Assembly: GCF_945859705.1 (NCBI RefSeq)
Contig: NC_079135.1
Span: 126,040,551-126,104,550, forward strand
Direction of reading: 5' to 3'
Length of the DNA stretch: 64,000 bases
Source: Episyrphus balteatus
Lineage: Eukaryota; Arthropoda; Insecta; Diptera; Syrphidae
A program made the position numbers and the translations under genes. Each line of letters begins with the position of its first letter. Position 1 is the stretch's first letter. Below, in pieces: positions 24,458 through 35,400 of the stretch. The notes beneath the pieces are model-generated. The model was given only the letters and a program-made list of their open reading frames with translations. It was not told where the DNA came from and searched no databases.

Positions 24458-24625
24458 TGTTTTTTGGGTCGCTGAAACCAGATTCGAAGTCTATTTTATC
24501 CTATCACGTCAGGTTTTCGAGATAACTTCAAAAAAGGTTTTCGTCACTTTTTTGAGGTTATCTCAAAAACTCGAAGTGATAGGATAAAATAGACTTCGAA
24601 TCTGGTTTCAGCGACCCAAAAAACA
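24458..24625. repeat. 168-bp near-perfect palindrome
   Basis: ttttttgggtcgctgaaacc at the left pairs with the same sequence reversed at the right. Arms of about 50 perfect bases continue with minor mismatches around a short loop. A third, diverged copy (gattcagtgaccctaaaaacc) lies at about 24740-24761. Confidence 0.85.
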
Positions 24626-25806
24626 TGTATCAAACATAGTCGCACTCCCAGATCAAAGAAAAAATTTTTTTGAGACTGTGACATTTTTTGAGGTTATCTT
24701 GAAAACCTTACCTGATGAGGCAAAATGGGCTTCGGATTTGGATTCAGTGACCCTAAAAACCTATGAACTCTGCTAAAAAATGGGGCAAAACACAATATAG
24801 AGAGTTACTATCCCTTATAAAAGGTATGAGATAGTCATAGAAAAAACCCGTTATCTTAAAAACTGTCCATTTTTTTGCTCTCTGCCCATTTTGATCAAGA
24901 GCTTCAAGAGAACAACATACTAAAATTTCAGACAATTTCACCGAGGGCCACTTCCCATACAAAATTTGCGGGGTCCTATTGGGCAAAAAAGTTGAAAATT
25001 AAACTTTCAAGGTCAAATATATATATGATGTGCACCGCTGAGGCCTGCCAGACCAAGATTTTCTTACTAAGCATGCTGAAAACTACCCCTGCACGAATTT
25101 TCAGCCTTAAAAGAGCTACCTTAGTCAAATGTGCCACTAGCTCTCCTACTATTATCTCACATAAATTTTGGTGCCGAAGAAGATACTAGTTTGACGAAAA
25201 ATATAAATTCCCTTCGGGTGAAACTCAAGATAGCTTATAAAATCCCGGGCAAACAAAAATATTCCGGGCGGAAAACATTCCACGTGAAAATCATAATAGG
25301 GCTGAATAACGATTTTGTAAATTTTGAAAAAAATTGCAAGATATCACAAAAAAATTAAGCAACAGAAATTTAAATTTTAATTAGGTTACGTATACGCCAC
25401 AGTGTATTTACGATTTACCAATTTCGTTGACCAAATAATACAGAAATTAAAATCTTAATTATTATTTAGTTTATACTGGAAAAATGTATGTAGGGTAAAC
25501 TACCCAGTGACCGACACCCTTGCCAGTTACCGACACCTGGCACAGTTTTTCCGTTTTCTTAAGGTTTTGTTAGGGTGAAGCGTACGAAAACTATTTTTAA
25601 CGCGTTCAGGCATGTATATTCCATCAGAAAACACTTTACTTCATAGTTAGTAGTGATTGGTTTTGTTGTAATAAAAGGGGCAAGTTTCGAACCTCTGTGA
25701 AGTGCATGAAACTTGAGAAATTCTTAAGAAAGACGTAAGTACAAATCATTGTTTGAACAATATATCTGTATATGGTACAAAAATTAAAATTGAATATTTT
25801 GTTATA

Positions 25807-27501
25807 GCTCAGGGAAATTAGTCAAAATATGGGCATGAAATCGCATTTTTCGAGGGACAAAATTTTTTTCATGGAATGTGTTCGGGTGGTTGCCCTTATC
25901 ATAAAAGTCAATTTGTTGGGAAAATTGGAGGTTGGGAACAGCCGCCATCTTGGAAAAGAGATTGGTATCGTTTTTATTGAATAGCTCCATTGTTATTCAT
26001 TTTAACAAAAAATGACAAAGGTAAGACTTATCAACAATAAAATTATCTAAAAAATGATATACAAAACAATTCCGTGAGTTGATTAAATAAAATTTTACAG
26101 TTCGTCAAAGTGCGGGTTTGTTTCGCAAGGTTGGGACAAAATGACATTTGTTCATATATCTGACGAACTTTTGATTTGTTTGGATAATTCTTCAAGAATG
26201 AATTATAGTACTTATAATTACCTATAAAATGAGCCCACAATCGTTATTGTAACCATCGTATTGTAGAAGTAATCCAACTCCGAAACTCTCCATGTACTAG
26301 TCAAAAGTGAGAAAAAAGCTAGTTTTTTGCTAGTAGGCCGAGAAAATTTTGGGAGTAGAGGTTTAACCAAAATACAAGTACGCAGTTATGCAGCCATACG
26401 CGTGTTAATGTCGATTTCAAAGGTCTGATAACTCTAATTTTGTGTTTTATACGGTTTTTGGGGGGTTAAATAACGTACGTTTTCCAATTAACGTGAATGG
26501 GCTAAATTTATACTATTTGAAATTATAAATATACAAGCTGATGCTCTTTTATTTTTCCTAAATCTGGACACCTCAATCTTTGCTATGAGGTTAATAGAAC
26601 TCACGATATAAGCTTTTTTAACTAACCATATCAGGCTTTTCAATTCAAATAAACAAACAAAAATCGAAACAAAAAAGCCTCTAAAACATAATCGTATAAA
26701 CGGCTTATATCTTGAGTTCTATTGGTCACATCCTCAAGATTGGGGTGTCTAGATTTAGGAAAAATAAAAGAGCATCAGCTTGTACATTTATAATTTCAAA
26801 TAGTATAAATTTAGCCCATTCACGTTAATTGGAAAACTTACGTTATTTAACCCCCCAAAAACCGTATAAAACACAAAATTAGAGTTATCAGACCTTTGAA
26901 ATCGACATTAACACGCGTATGGCTGCATAACTGCGTACTTGTATTTTGGTTAAACCTCTACTCCCAAAATTTTCTCGGCCTACTAGCAAAAAACTAGCTT
27001 TTTTCTCACTTTTGACTAGTACATGGAGAGTTTCGGAGTTGGATTACTTCTACAATACGATGGTTACAATAACGATTGTGGGCTCATTTTATAGGTAATT
27101 ATAAGTACTATAATTCATTCTTGAAGAATTATCCAAACAAATCAAAAGTTCGTCAGATATATGAACAAATGTCATTTTGTCCCAACCTTGCGAAACAAAC
27201 CCGCACTTTGACGAACTGTAAAATTTTATTTAATCAACTCACGGAATTGTTTTGTATATCATTTTTTAGATAATTTTATTGTTGATAAGTCTTACCTTTG
27301 TCATTTTTTGTTAAAATGAATAACAATGGAGCTATTCAATAAAAACGATACCAATCTCTTTTCCAAGATGGCGGCTGTTCCCAACCTCCAATTTTCCCAA
27401 CAAATTGACTTTTATGATAAGGGCAACCACCCGAACACATTCCATGAAAAAAATTTTGTCCCGCGAAAAATGCGATTTAAATTACTAATTTCCCTGGGCT
27501 A
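25807..27501. repeat. 1.7-kb palindrome inside the TIR element
   Basis: Arms of about 0.8 kb mirror each other around a centre near 26610-26700. Examples: gttgggaacagccgccatct (left) and its complement at 27370, and tacgcagttatgcagccata and its complement. Single-base differences exist (for example cgaggg versus cgcggg), so it is not a simple copying artefact. The same 65-codon frame on both strands is a consequence of the symmetry. Confidence 0.88.
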
Positions 27502-28911
27502 TTAGAGAATTGCTTTGTAGATCTATTTCAATTTAAGTTATTACAAAAATAATAACAAAATTTAATTTTACGTGGGGTGTTCATAACTAGAATATAATGT
27601 TCAACGAAATTCAGTGACCGACACTGGTGTCCATAACTGGCGCAATTAGACACGTTTGATGGTATTAGTTATGGACACCGTTCTTTTTCTGCAGAGTAGC
27701 AGTATAAAAGATCTCGCCGAATGAACCAATTATTTTCAAACCACTTTTTGTTTGTTCTTAAGCCTAGTTTACAGTTCACCGTGTAAAAAAAACAAAAGAT
27801 TCAAAGCAACGCGTAGCGCTTTTAAATAAGTTTATAAAGTGAGTTTCCTTTCGACTGTGTAAAATTACTTTAAAAAAGTGTGAAAGGAATCTGAAAACGA
27901 TTCATTCGATTTATGCAAGGTGTGTGTATTGTTTGACAATCATTTTCATGCACACGTTAAAAACTTAGCCCTTGTTTGCCTATTTTTATTTCCCTTAAGT
28001 TCACACATACTAGCTTTTAATTTACAAAGAAAACTTCTACCTTCAAGTTTGAGGTCAAATCTTCTTTGTGTTCCTAAATCTTTCTTTTTAATTTTAAGGC
28101 ATGTAACGTTTTTTCTGGGTCCTTATTCTGGTTCTGTGAAAAAATTAAATGATAAAATTTTCACCATCGGAGTTTTCATTCGACTTTCATTTTATCATTC
28201 CATTTTTGCTTTTAAGCTACCTGTCCCTACATTTTTCTACTGATTAAATAGATACGGCAATAGTCAAAACGTTAACGTATGATCGTAAAAATATAATTTT
28301 TGACGTATTCTATGGCAACTTTTAATTTTCTTGTTACGCTAAGGATGTACATATTTCCTTTTTCCATCAAAATTTGTGTCTTGATATATGTATAGGTACG
28401 CAGTTCAACGGTTGTTTGTATTGCTCGACTGCTAATCTTTTTATGTGGGCTCGAGTTCCTTTTTTTTTTTTTTGTTATCATGGCAGGTACTTATTGTTCT
28501 TTTCACAGAAAATATTTCGATGAGAAAATTATTTTCATGTGATAGAATTTTGACTTTAATTTCCATGTTTCCACTGATTCAGAATCGATGAAAACTATTT
28601 TCATCAAACTTTTTACAGAACCAGAATAGCCCACCTAAAGTAGAACAGAGAACAGGGGTCGAACCACGGCACACGGTTGTTAACGTATGAACGCTATCTG
28701 TTCCTACCTTTTTCTTTTACCGTGATTCGACCCCAGGTATTGAAAATTAAGTTTTGTTATGCGTTGAACTGTAAGCTAGGTTTAAACAGTATTTTCAAGT
28801 ACTTGAGTGTTCGTCGGCGTCGACATTTCAGGCTATTATTTAAAAAGGCCAAAACAGAAGCAAAACAAAGACGAAGATCTGCAAAGTGCATTAAATGTAG
28901 TTGAATGCTTA

Positions 28912-29075
28912 GCTGCATTTACACTCTCAGTTTTATCGCCGGTGTACGATGTTCCTCCTTGAACTAACACCGTACAACGAGAGAATGTCAGTAGTAAAAC
29001 CGTCTTGTTGTTCGGTTCTAATTCAAAAACGGACATCTTACACACCGGCGATAAAACCAAGAGTGTAAATGCAGC
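28912..29075. mobile_element. 164-bp MITE with TTA duplication
   Basis: Ends GCTGCATTTACACTCTCAGT and (reversed) GCTGCATTTACACTCTTGGT pair for about 40 bp through TTTATCGCCGGTGT. TTA flanks both sides (28909-28911, 29076-29078), the target preference of Harbinger-type elements. Nested in the 3.85-kb element. Confidence 0.85.
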
Positions 29076-29661
29076 TTAGATATGGGTGTCCATTACTAAA
29101 AAAATCGGGTGTCCACTACTGAAAAAATGGTGTCGGTAACTAAAAAACCGTTAAGGTATTACATTTTTAATTTTAATATTTTTAAGGAATTACTAAATTA
29201 TTTATGCTTTCATTATACTTAAAAACCATTTCTCATAGTTAAATTAACCATTTAAATAAATAAAATTGAAGCAGTGTAGGGAAAGTTATGAATTTTCAAA
29301 CACAAATTATCCCTTAAGGGTGTCGGTCACTGGGTACGTTACCCTATCTATTTTAGATCAAATTTAATTTATTCTCAACAAATATTTTCCATGTATCAAA
29401 AATGTAATGTCAAAATTGAATTACCTACAATTTGGCTTTGCCGTAGTCAGGTTATTAGCCTTTATTCCGAGTCTTCTTGAATTCAATTCACTGACAAAAT
29501 CTGAATGCCCCATAGTAAAAACAAACACACAAATTTTTACGACAAAATAATTAGTTTCTTTTTATTTATTATTTGTTTTCCATTTTCTTTTTAATATATA
29601 TTTATATTAATTTAATTTATAATTGAAGTTTTTAATAAAAATGTGGATAGTAGAGAGATGA

Positions 29662-30430
29662 AAAAAATTGTATTTTTACTTGCGATATAGGTACTATATA
29701 TCAAGTTATGCATTCGTACAAAAAAAAAAAGTTGAGATAACATTTTTCCATGACATTACGATGGTAGACAATGCCAAAAAAGTGGGTCCTGGAAGTCCGT
29801 CTGTCTGTCTGTCTGTCTGTCTGTCAGTCTGTCTGTCAGTCTGTCTGTCTGTCTGTCTGTATAAGGAGCTACAGCCTAAACGGATGGACCGATTAATGTC
29901 AAACTTGGTATGTAGCGTTATTTGGCGACTCTCCAGAGGGGTTTTTGGAATTAATTTTTTTGGACCAAAAAGAACGGTACTTGTCCTATACCGATTTTAG
30001 TAAAATTGAAATATCTCAAAAACGGCTCCAACGATTTTGTTTAAAAAATTCAAATATTAGTTTTAAGCTGAGGTCTATATTTCAATGAAAAATTTTTTTT
30101 TCGAAAATCGTTATTAACGGTACCTGCCATAGAACCGTTTTTTTCAAATTCGAATATCTCCGAAACTTCTTATTCGATTTCAACGAAACTTTTTGTAAAG
30201 AAGCATTTATATAATATAAATATAAACCAAAAATTAAATTTCCAAAAAAATAATTTTTCGATTTTTAAAAAAATTTTGAAAATTTTTTTTTGAAAAATCA
30301 AATTTTCGAAAACGGGACATTGAACTTTTTTGAAATTTTGTTTTTAGATGTTGATTAGTGATTTCTACCAAATGGCATACTAATTTTATTTTAAAACTTT
30401 TTTTCCAAAAAATTATTTATAAAAAATTGT
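29662..30430. repeat. Dispersed repeat with CTGT microsatellite
   Basis: Contains atttttccatgacattacga, the tetranucleotide array at 29797-29860, then cggatggaccgattaatgtc and tatgtagcgttatttggcga. A diverged, reverse-oriented copy lies at 52195-52820 and a partial copy (gcctaaacggatgtatgg) begins at about 63908 and runs off the window. Short open frames across the microsatellite are not genes. Confidence 0.85.
29797..29860. repeat. (GTCT)n microsatellite
   Basis: About fifteen GTCT units interrupted twice by GTCA. It is an internal part of the dispersed repeat around it; the other copy (52.70 kb) has only two or three units. Confidence 0.95.
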
Positions 30431-32078
30431 TTTTTTAAAAAACGGCTCTAACGATTTTGAAAATTTTTTTTCTAAAAATGCACGTTAATATATCAATCAA
30501 AACTGCATACTTGTTTTGGAGGGCAATTTAATTTCAGATTTTATTTTATTTTTTTTTTAAACGAATTTTATTTTTTTTTTCCAAATTTCTATATAAAAAG
30601 TCTTAAAAATGTAAGCAACTTTAACTCCAAGAGCAAGTTCGTGCGACCCAGTCGTGCATTTTATTTTAATAGTTTTTGTTTTTCTTCGTTTCGATTTGTT
30701 GTTTTTCTTTGTAAATCAAGCGCCAAGTGTTCGTTTATTTTGTTTTTGGAAAACAATTTATTCCCATTGTCAGTATGTTGTTATTGATGATTGTGTCTGA
30801 TGTGGGTGTAGTGTTTCTATGTACTTTTTACATACTACGAAAATAAAAATGTACTTCTGTTGAAAATTGAGAAGAAAAAAAAACAACAAAATCACATGTG
30901 ACATTATTTATATAATCAAACAATAAATAAATTTTTAATTTTATTCATCATCAAAATATTTTTTTTTTGTTTAAATTGTTATAAATTAAGAAGAACAAAA
31001 ACAAAAGCAACAACATAAAATAATAAGAAACGAAAAATAAGTTCGACTTTTCTTTTTGTTTGTTTTAAATATATTTACAATTTAACTTAAACTTCTAAAG
31101 CACTTTTTTTTTTATTAATTTAATTATTTTTGTTTATTATTTAAAAGTAATTTTACATTTTCGTTTTTTTTTTTTTTTAATAATTTTTCTTATAGAGTTT
31201 TGTTTTTATTTTCTTTCTTTTTAATAAAAATAAATAATATTTTTTGTTTTACTTTTTCGTCGTTCCGTGTTTTTTTTTTTGGAAATATATTTTTTTTGGA
31301 TTACTTATTTCTCTGACTTTGATGTTAAAATTTGATACACAATTTTGGTTAATAATTTTTATTTTGTTTTACAATTATTTCTCTTAGTTAACTATTTTTA
31401 TTATTGTTTGCTTCCTTTTTTTTTTTTGTTTTAACTATTCTTAGATTTTATTAATTGCACTTAATAAAATTTGTTGTTTCGCATGTTAATTTATTATTTA
31501 TTTTTTAAATATTTTTTGTTTGTTTTCGATTCTTTTACTATTTTGGTAAATGGCTTTTGTGGCATCAAAGAAAATCGATTACTATTAGTGTGTTTTTTTT
31601 TTCTACTTATTAGTCTAAAGGTTGTTTTTTTTTTTTTGTTAAATAATAAGTTTATGTTTTTGTTGTCTATGTACCTAGATTTAATATATATAGATTTTTT
31701 GTATTAAATTTATATATATTTTTTTCCTTTCAAAAAGTCTTTGGTTCATCAGATTAGAATTATAAATAAATAATATTTTTTAGATGTTGATTTTTGTATT
31801 TTTAATTTATTTAACAAAAAAAATAAAAATATTGTTATTGGTATAAAATAAAATAAAATAAAATAAAACAACAAAATAATAAAATAAATTATTAATAAAT
31901 TATACAAACAAAAAAAGAAATAAAATATAACTAAGACTAAAAATACAACAAATAACAATAAAATATATAAATAAAATTAATTTTCATTAAATGATTTAAC
32001 ACAAAATTTTGTATTTTTAGTATTTTTTGTTCTATTTTAATAAACAAATTATTATTTTTTTTTGTTAAAAACTAATAA
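30431..32078 (-). other. Extremely AT-rich stretch, possible 3' UTR of Usp2 long form
   Basis: Poly-T runs dominate the + strand (A-rich on the - strand) with almost no complex sequence. If the 32.1-32.5 kb exon is the true end of Usp2, its 3' UTR lies here; AATAAA on the - strand occurs at 31811-31806. Short open frames here are products of base composition. Confidence 0.4.
31806..31811 (-). terminator. Putative polyadenylation signal for Usp2 tail exon
   Basis: AATAAA on the - strand about 270 bases beyond the TAG at 32079. Several similar A/T words are nearby, so the specific site is uncertain. Confidence 0.25.
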
Positions 32079-32460
32079 CTATAATTTTCTGTCCTTAGAA
32101 AAAAAGAAATAATAACAAGTTGTAAAAAAAATTGCATAAAACATCATTCCCAGCAGAACATTGATTAAGAAAATCGGTTCTTGTTGTCCTTGCAGATAAT
32201 TATTATTGTGATGGTTATAGCTTTTTTTATTAAATCTCACAACATCATCATTATTATTATTATTAATTTGATGAATTCTTGAATCTATTGAATTGGATTG
32301 GATTTGATTTGTTGGTGAATAAAATATTGATTCAGGAAAATCAACAACAAATTGTTGTTGTTGTTTTCTTTTAAAATTTTGATTTTTTCGATTTGACAAG
32401 TAGGAGGAGCTGTTGGCGGCGGCATTATTGATGATGTGCTCTTCATTTTGTCGTGGATGA
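32079..32460 (-). CDS. Usp2: Candidate Usp2 C-terminal tail exon with transmembrane segment
   Basis: Acceptor ttcgcatacag follows a pyrimidine-rich tract with a branch-like attaatcac. The exon starts in phase 2, exactly what the donor at 44785 needs (GC + T = Ala). It encodes HPRQNEEHIINNAAANSS, a polar Asn/Gln-rich stretch (KQQQQFVVDFPESIFY; NNNNNDD), then FLINVLLGMMFYAIFFTTCYYFFF and SKDRKL before TAG. About 22 hydrophobic residues near the end suggest a C-terminal membrane anchor. The frame stays open across 127 codons in fly-like low-complexity style. It might instead belong to a separate gene; transcript evidence is lacking. Confidence 0.45.
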
Positions 32461-35400
32461 CTGTATGCGAAAATATATGATGAAGGAGACAGAGGATGTC
32501 TTTGTGATTAATATTGCCGCTTTCTACTTTTTTTTTTATTTTATTTTTTTTTTTTAATGTTGTGTGTGGATTGGTATTTTTTTTATTTTTAATTGCTGGA
32601 GAAAGATATATTTTTATATATAGAAATAATGAAATATTCAAAATCGAAATCAATTATTTTGAATGAATAAAATTTTAGTTTTGAGCAATTTGTTAGTATT
32701 AATGGATAAGGAGATGTTGTAAATGAAAGGCAACATTTAGCAAAATGAAACATTAAAAAAAAAAACTTTGTCAATTTCGGAAACTGCAAGTGTTTTTATA
32801 TGCAACGCGGAACTGTTGTTTCTTGAGAATAAATCTAAAATACATTTTTTTCCACTCTATTTTAGCTAAACGGACAGATTTCATCATTGTATTCTTAATA
32901 GTAAACTATTCATTAAATAAACGGGTCTTAATTTCAATCTATAAAACCTTACGCTCAAAAAAAAAAAAAACCTGATAGATCTTTTCTGATTGATGGATAA
33001 TATCGCAGGTTGCAGGTTGATTTCCTTATAACATTCCTGCTCCTTAACTATTTATTCAAATTGTGAATATAGGTTAAGTTGGACGAATGGGTTCCGAAGA
33101 AGATTGTATGCTTAGACTGGAAACCTAGACTTCTAAGCAAGGAATGACATGGTATTAAGTAATACGATAAATACATTTGGCTGCCCCTGATGCTGAATAC
33201 AACAAAGCTTCAAAGCCAACAAAATGCACGAGGCGAGAGATACTAAAACTGAAGATATTCAACTAAAAGATCATTGAAAGAATTGCCAATTTACAATCTA
33301 AAGTACTGCAAAAGAAAAACTATGGTTCGCAAAATCTCCGCTGCCAAAAGATGGCGACATGAATGAGATAATCTAGAGCTTTAAGCACCAAAATCGCAAA
33401 GCTTAAATAAAAATCAGACGGAGCTGACTAAAGGCATCTTATTCCGAACACGTTGGAGGATCTGAAAAAAAGCATTTAGCAACTCATAAATATGTTAATT
33501 ATGGTCAAGGAAAAGCATACCTAATGTGGGCTATCGTGAATACAAATTTCCCGGGGAATGTTTCTCATGTTTTAAACATGGGAACGAAAAATGATCATGA
33601 AAAGTTTCCCTCGGAATTTATTGGCAATCAATTTTCCAGGGGAATTTAGACGTCATTTCATACGATTTTTGTTCCCTTGAAATAAATTCTGAGGGAAGTT
33701 CATGATCGCACAATAAATTCCGGGGGAAACAAATATTTCGAAGGGAACAAAATTTCTCTGGAGATTCACGATAGTGCCCAATAAGTGGAATTTCAGAGCC
33801 ATCTGCCCGATTTTGAAAAAAAAACAACCACCTTCTCTAAAGCTTTTACGATCGTATTAAGCGTTTTATGTGATGAGCGAACCGTTACTTTCAATAATGA
33901 AATCTGAGTATTATGGACGTCCGAACGTTCCAAGGAATCAACATTGACTCTGATCACTCTCTAAAAGTAGGCAATATACGGATGCGGATATCATACCATC
34001 AAAATGCCGCTTCCCCGTGTAGGGTTTCACTAGGTAATTACAACGAAATCCTTAATTTGGTGATGATTTCCTCTTTTTAAAAAGCTAAAACGGCGAACTA
34101 TACGAGCTGTTCAATGATGTGTCACTAGTGAAGAAGCTATACGCATTTAGCTTTTAGAATGGCTGGGATATATCAAGCAAATGAATAATGAAAGCTCCAG
34201 CCCGTGTTCTTGGGCTCAAGAAACTAAACAGATCAATCCTCATTTCAGATGAAATCATCAATTTGAAAGACGTGAAATTCAATATTGGAATATAAATCGA
34301 ACTGACTGTAAGAGATTATTAAATACGACATTGATGATCACACACAGCGTTGTAATGACATAATAAATAACATTGAAAAATAATAAGACTTCCATTTGTC
34401 TCTGCGACTATATAAAACGGCCTTCTTCTTTCCTAGTTTACTTCATACTATTTTTAGAACCCAAATTTTTTTCATAAAAAAATTTTTATTTAAAGTCGAT
34501 ATTCAAAATGAGAAATCTTTCAAATCGCATACAAATTTTAAAATTTCCCCTTTAAAAGGTCGGTAAAAACAAGAAAAAAAAACTTTGTCGACTAGACTAG
34601 CAGCAGTTAATAACATACAAATTGTTCTCTCAATCACTAAATTGAATAGGACGTTGTTTGGATATTTTAAGCTAAGGTTTCACACACACAAGTTTTTAGT
34701 TCGGTTAACTACATTTTAAGTTATTGTTATAAAAATAGTTCTTTTTTGTTAAAACTTATAAATGAATTAGTAAACATTATACATTTTTTTTTTCTGTTTG
34801 TTAAATAAAAATATAATAATAATAAGGATCTTTTTAGTTGTTAGTTTTTTTTTTTTTTTGCATAACATTGTTATAAACGGGAAAGCGGCTATGATACGCC
34901 AACAAATGTTACTAGCAACTATGATATGAGCAACTATGATACGAGTATAACGATGTTACGAATTCAAATGCCCCGAATTCAAATGCGACGAATTGTATGG
35001 AGGCTTTTTTTTCGTGTTGTATTCGATCTGGCAACAATAAGAGGAACGTTGTGAAATAATGATAATAATGGAACATAAGAGATGTTAGCTGATTGGTCAA
35101 ACATTAGTATATAAGCCAAACAGAAGGTGGGGTTGGTTGAAATTTTTTTGTAAGGTCTCAAAGAATTATGAAGTCGTTGTCGGTGCAAAGGAAAATGAAA
35201 AAATGATAGAGAAGCAAAAGAAATAAAATTGGAGGGGTGATTGCCATTGCATGTACATATGCTTGAAAGTAAGAAAGCTGGAACATTATAAACGTAAAGG
35301 CAAAAACAATGTAAGTAGGTTTGAGCATCTTGCAGACCTTTTAGAACAAGTTTTGGTCTTGTAAGGAGTTTTGTTTTTTAGATTTTAATGAAGGGAGGTC

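Larger units (their letters stand above)
25493..29344. mobile_element. 3.85-kb TIR element with TA duplication
   Basis: Left end GGGTAAACTACCCAGTGACC and right end (reversed) GGGTAACGTACCCAGTGACC agree at 27 of 29 positions, continuing GACACCCTT, with TA at both borders (25491-25492, 29345-29346). Degenerate copies of the end motif (gtgaccgacac, ggtgtcc, ggtgtcggtaac) cluster inside both ends (25531-25547, 27613-27686, 29088-29145). It encloses a 1.7-kb palindrome and a 164-bp MITE. No transposase is readable. Confidence 0.8.

Noticed and set aside
26043..27273. Identical 65-codon frames on opposite strands
   Set aside because: Mirror product of the 1.7-kb palindrome.
29668..30000. 110-codon frame across the GTCT array
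   Set aside because: The tetranucleotide repeat stays open in its frames; it is part of a multicopy repeat.
31471..31958. Highly hydrophobic short frames
   Set aside because: Phe/Leu/Ile-rich translations of poly-T and A/T runs, not membrane proteins.
32285..32653. Overlapping 122-codon frame on the - strand starting at 32653
   Set aside because: It shares bases with the candidate tail exon in another frame and starts in poly-A sequence; the tail-exon frame has the better acceptor and composition.
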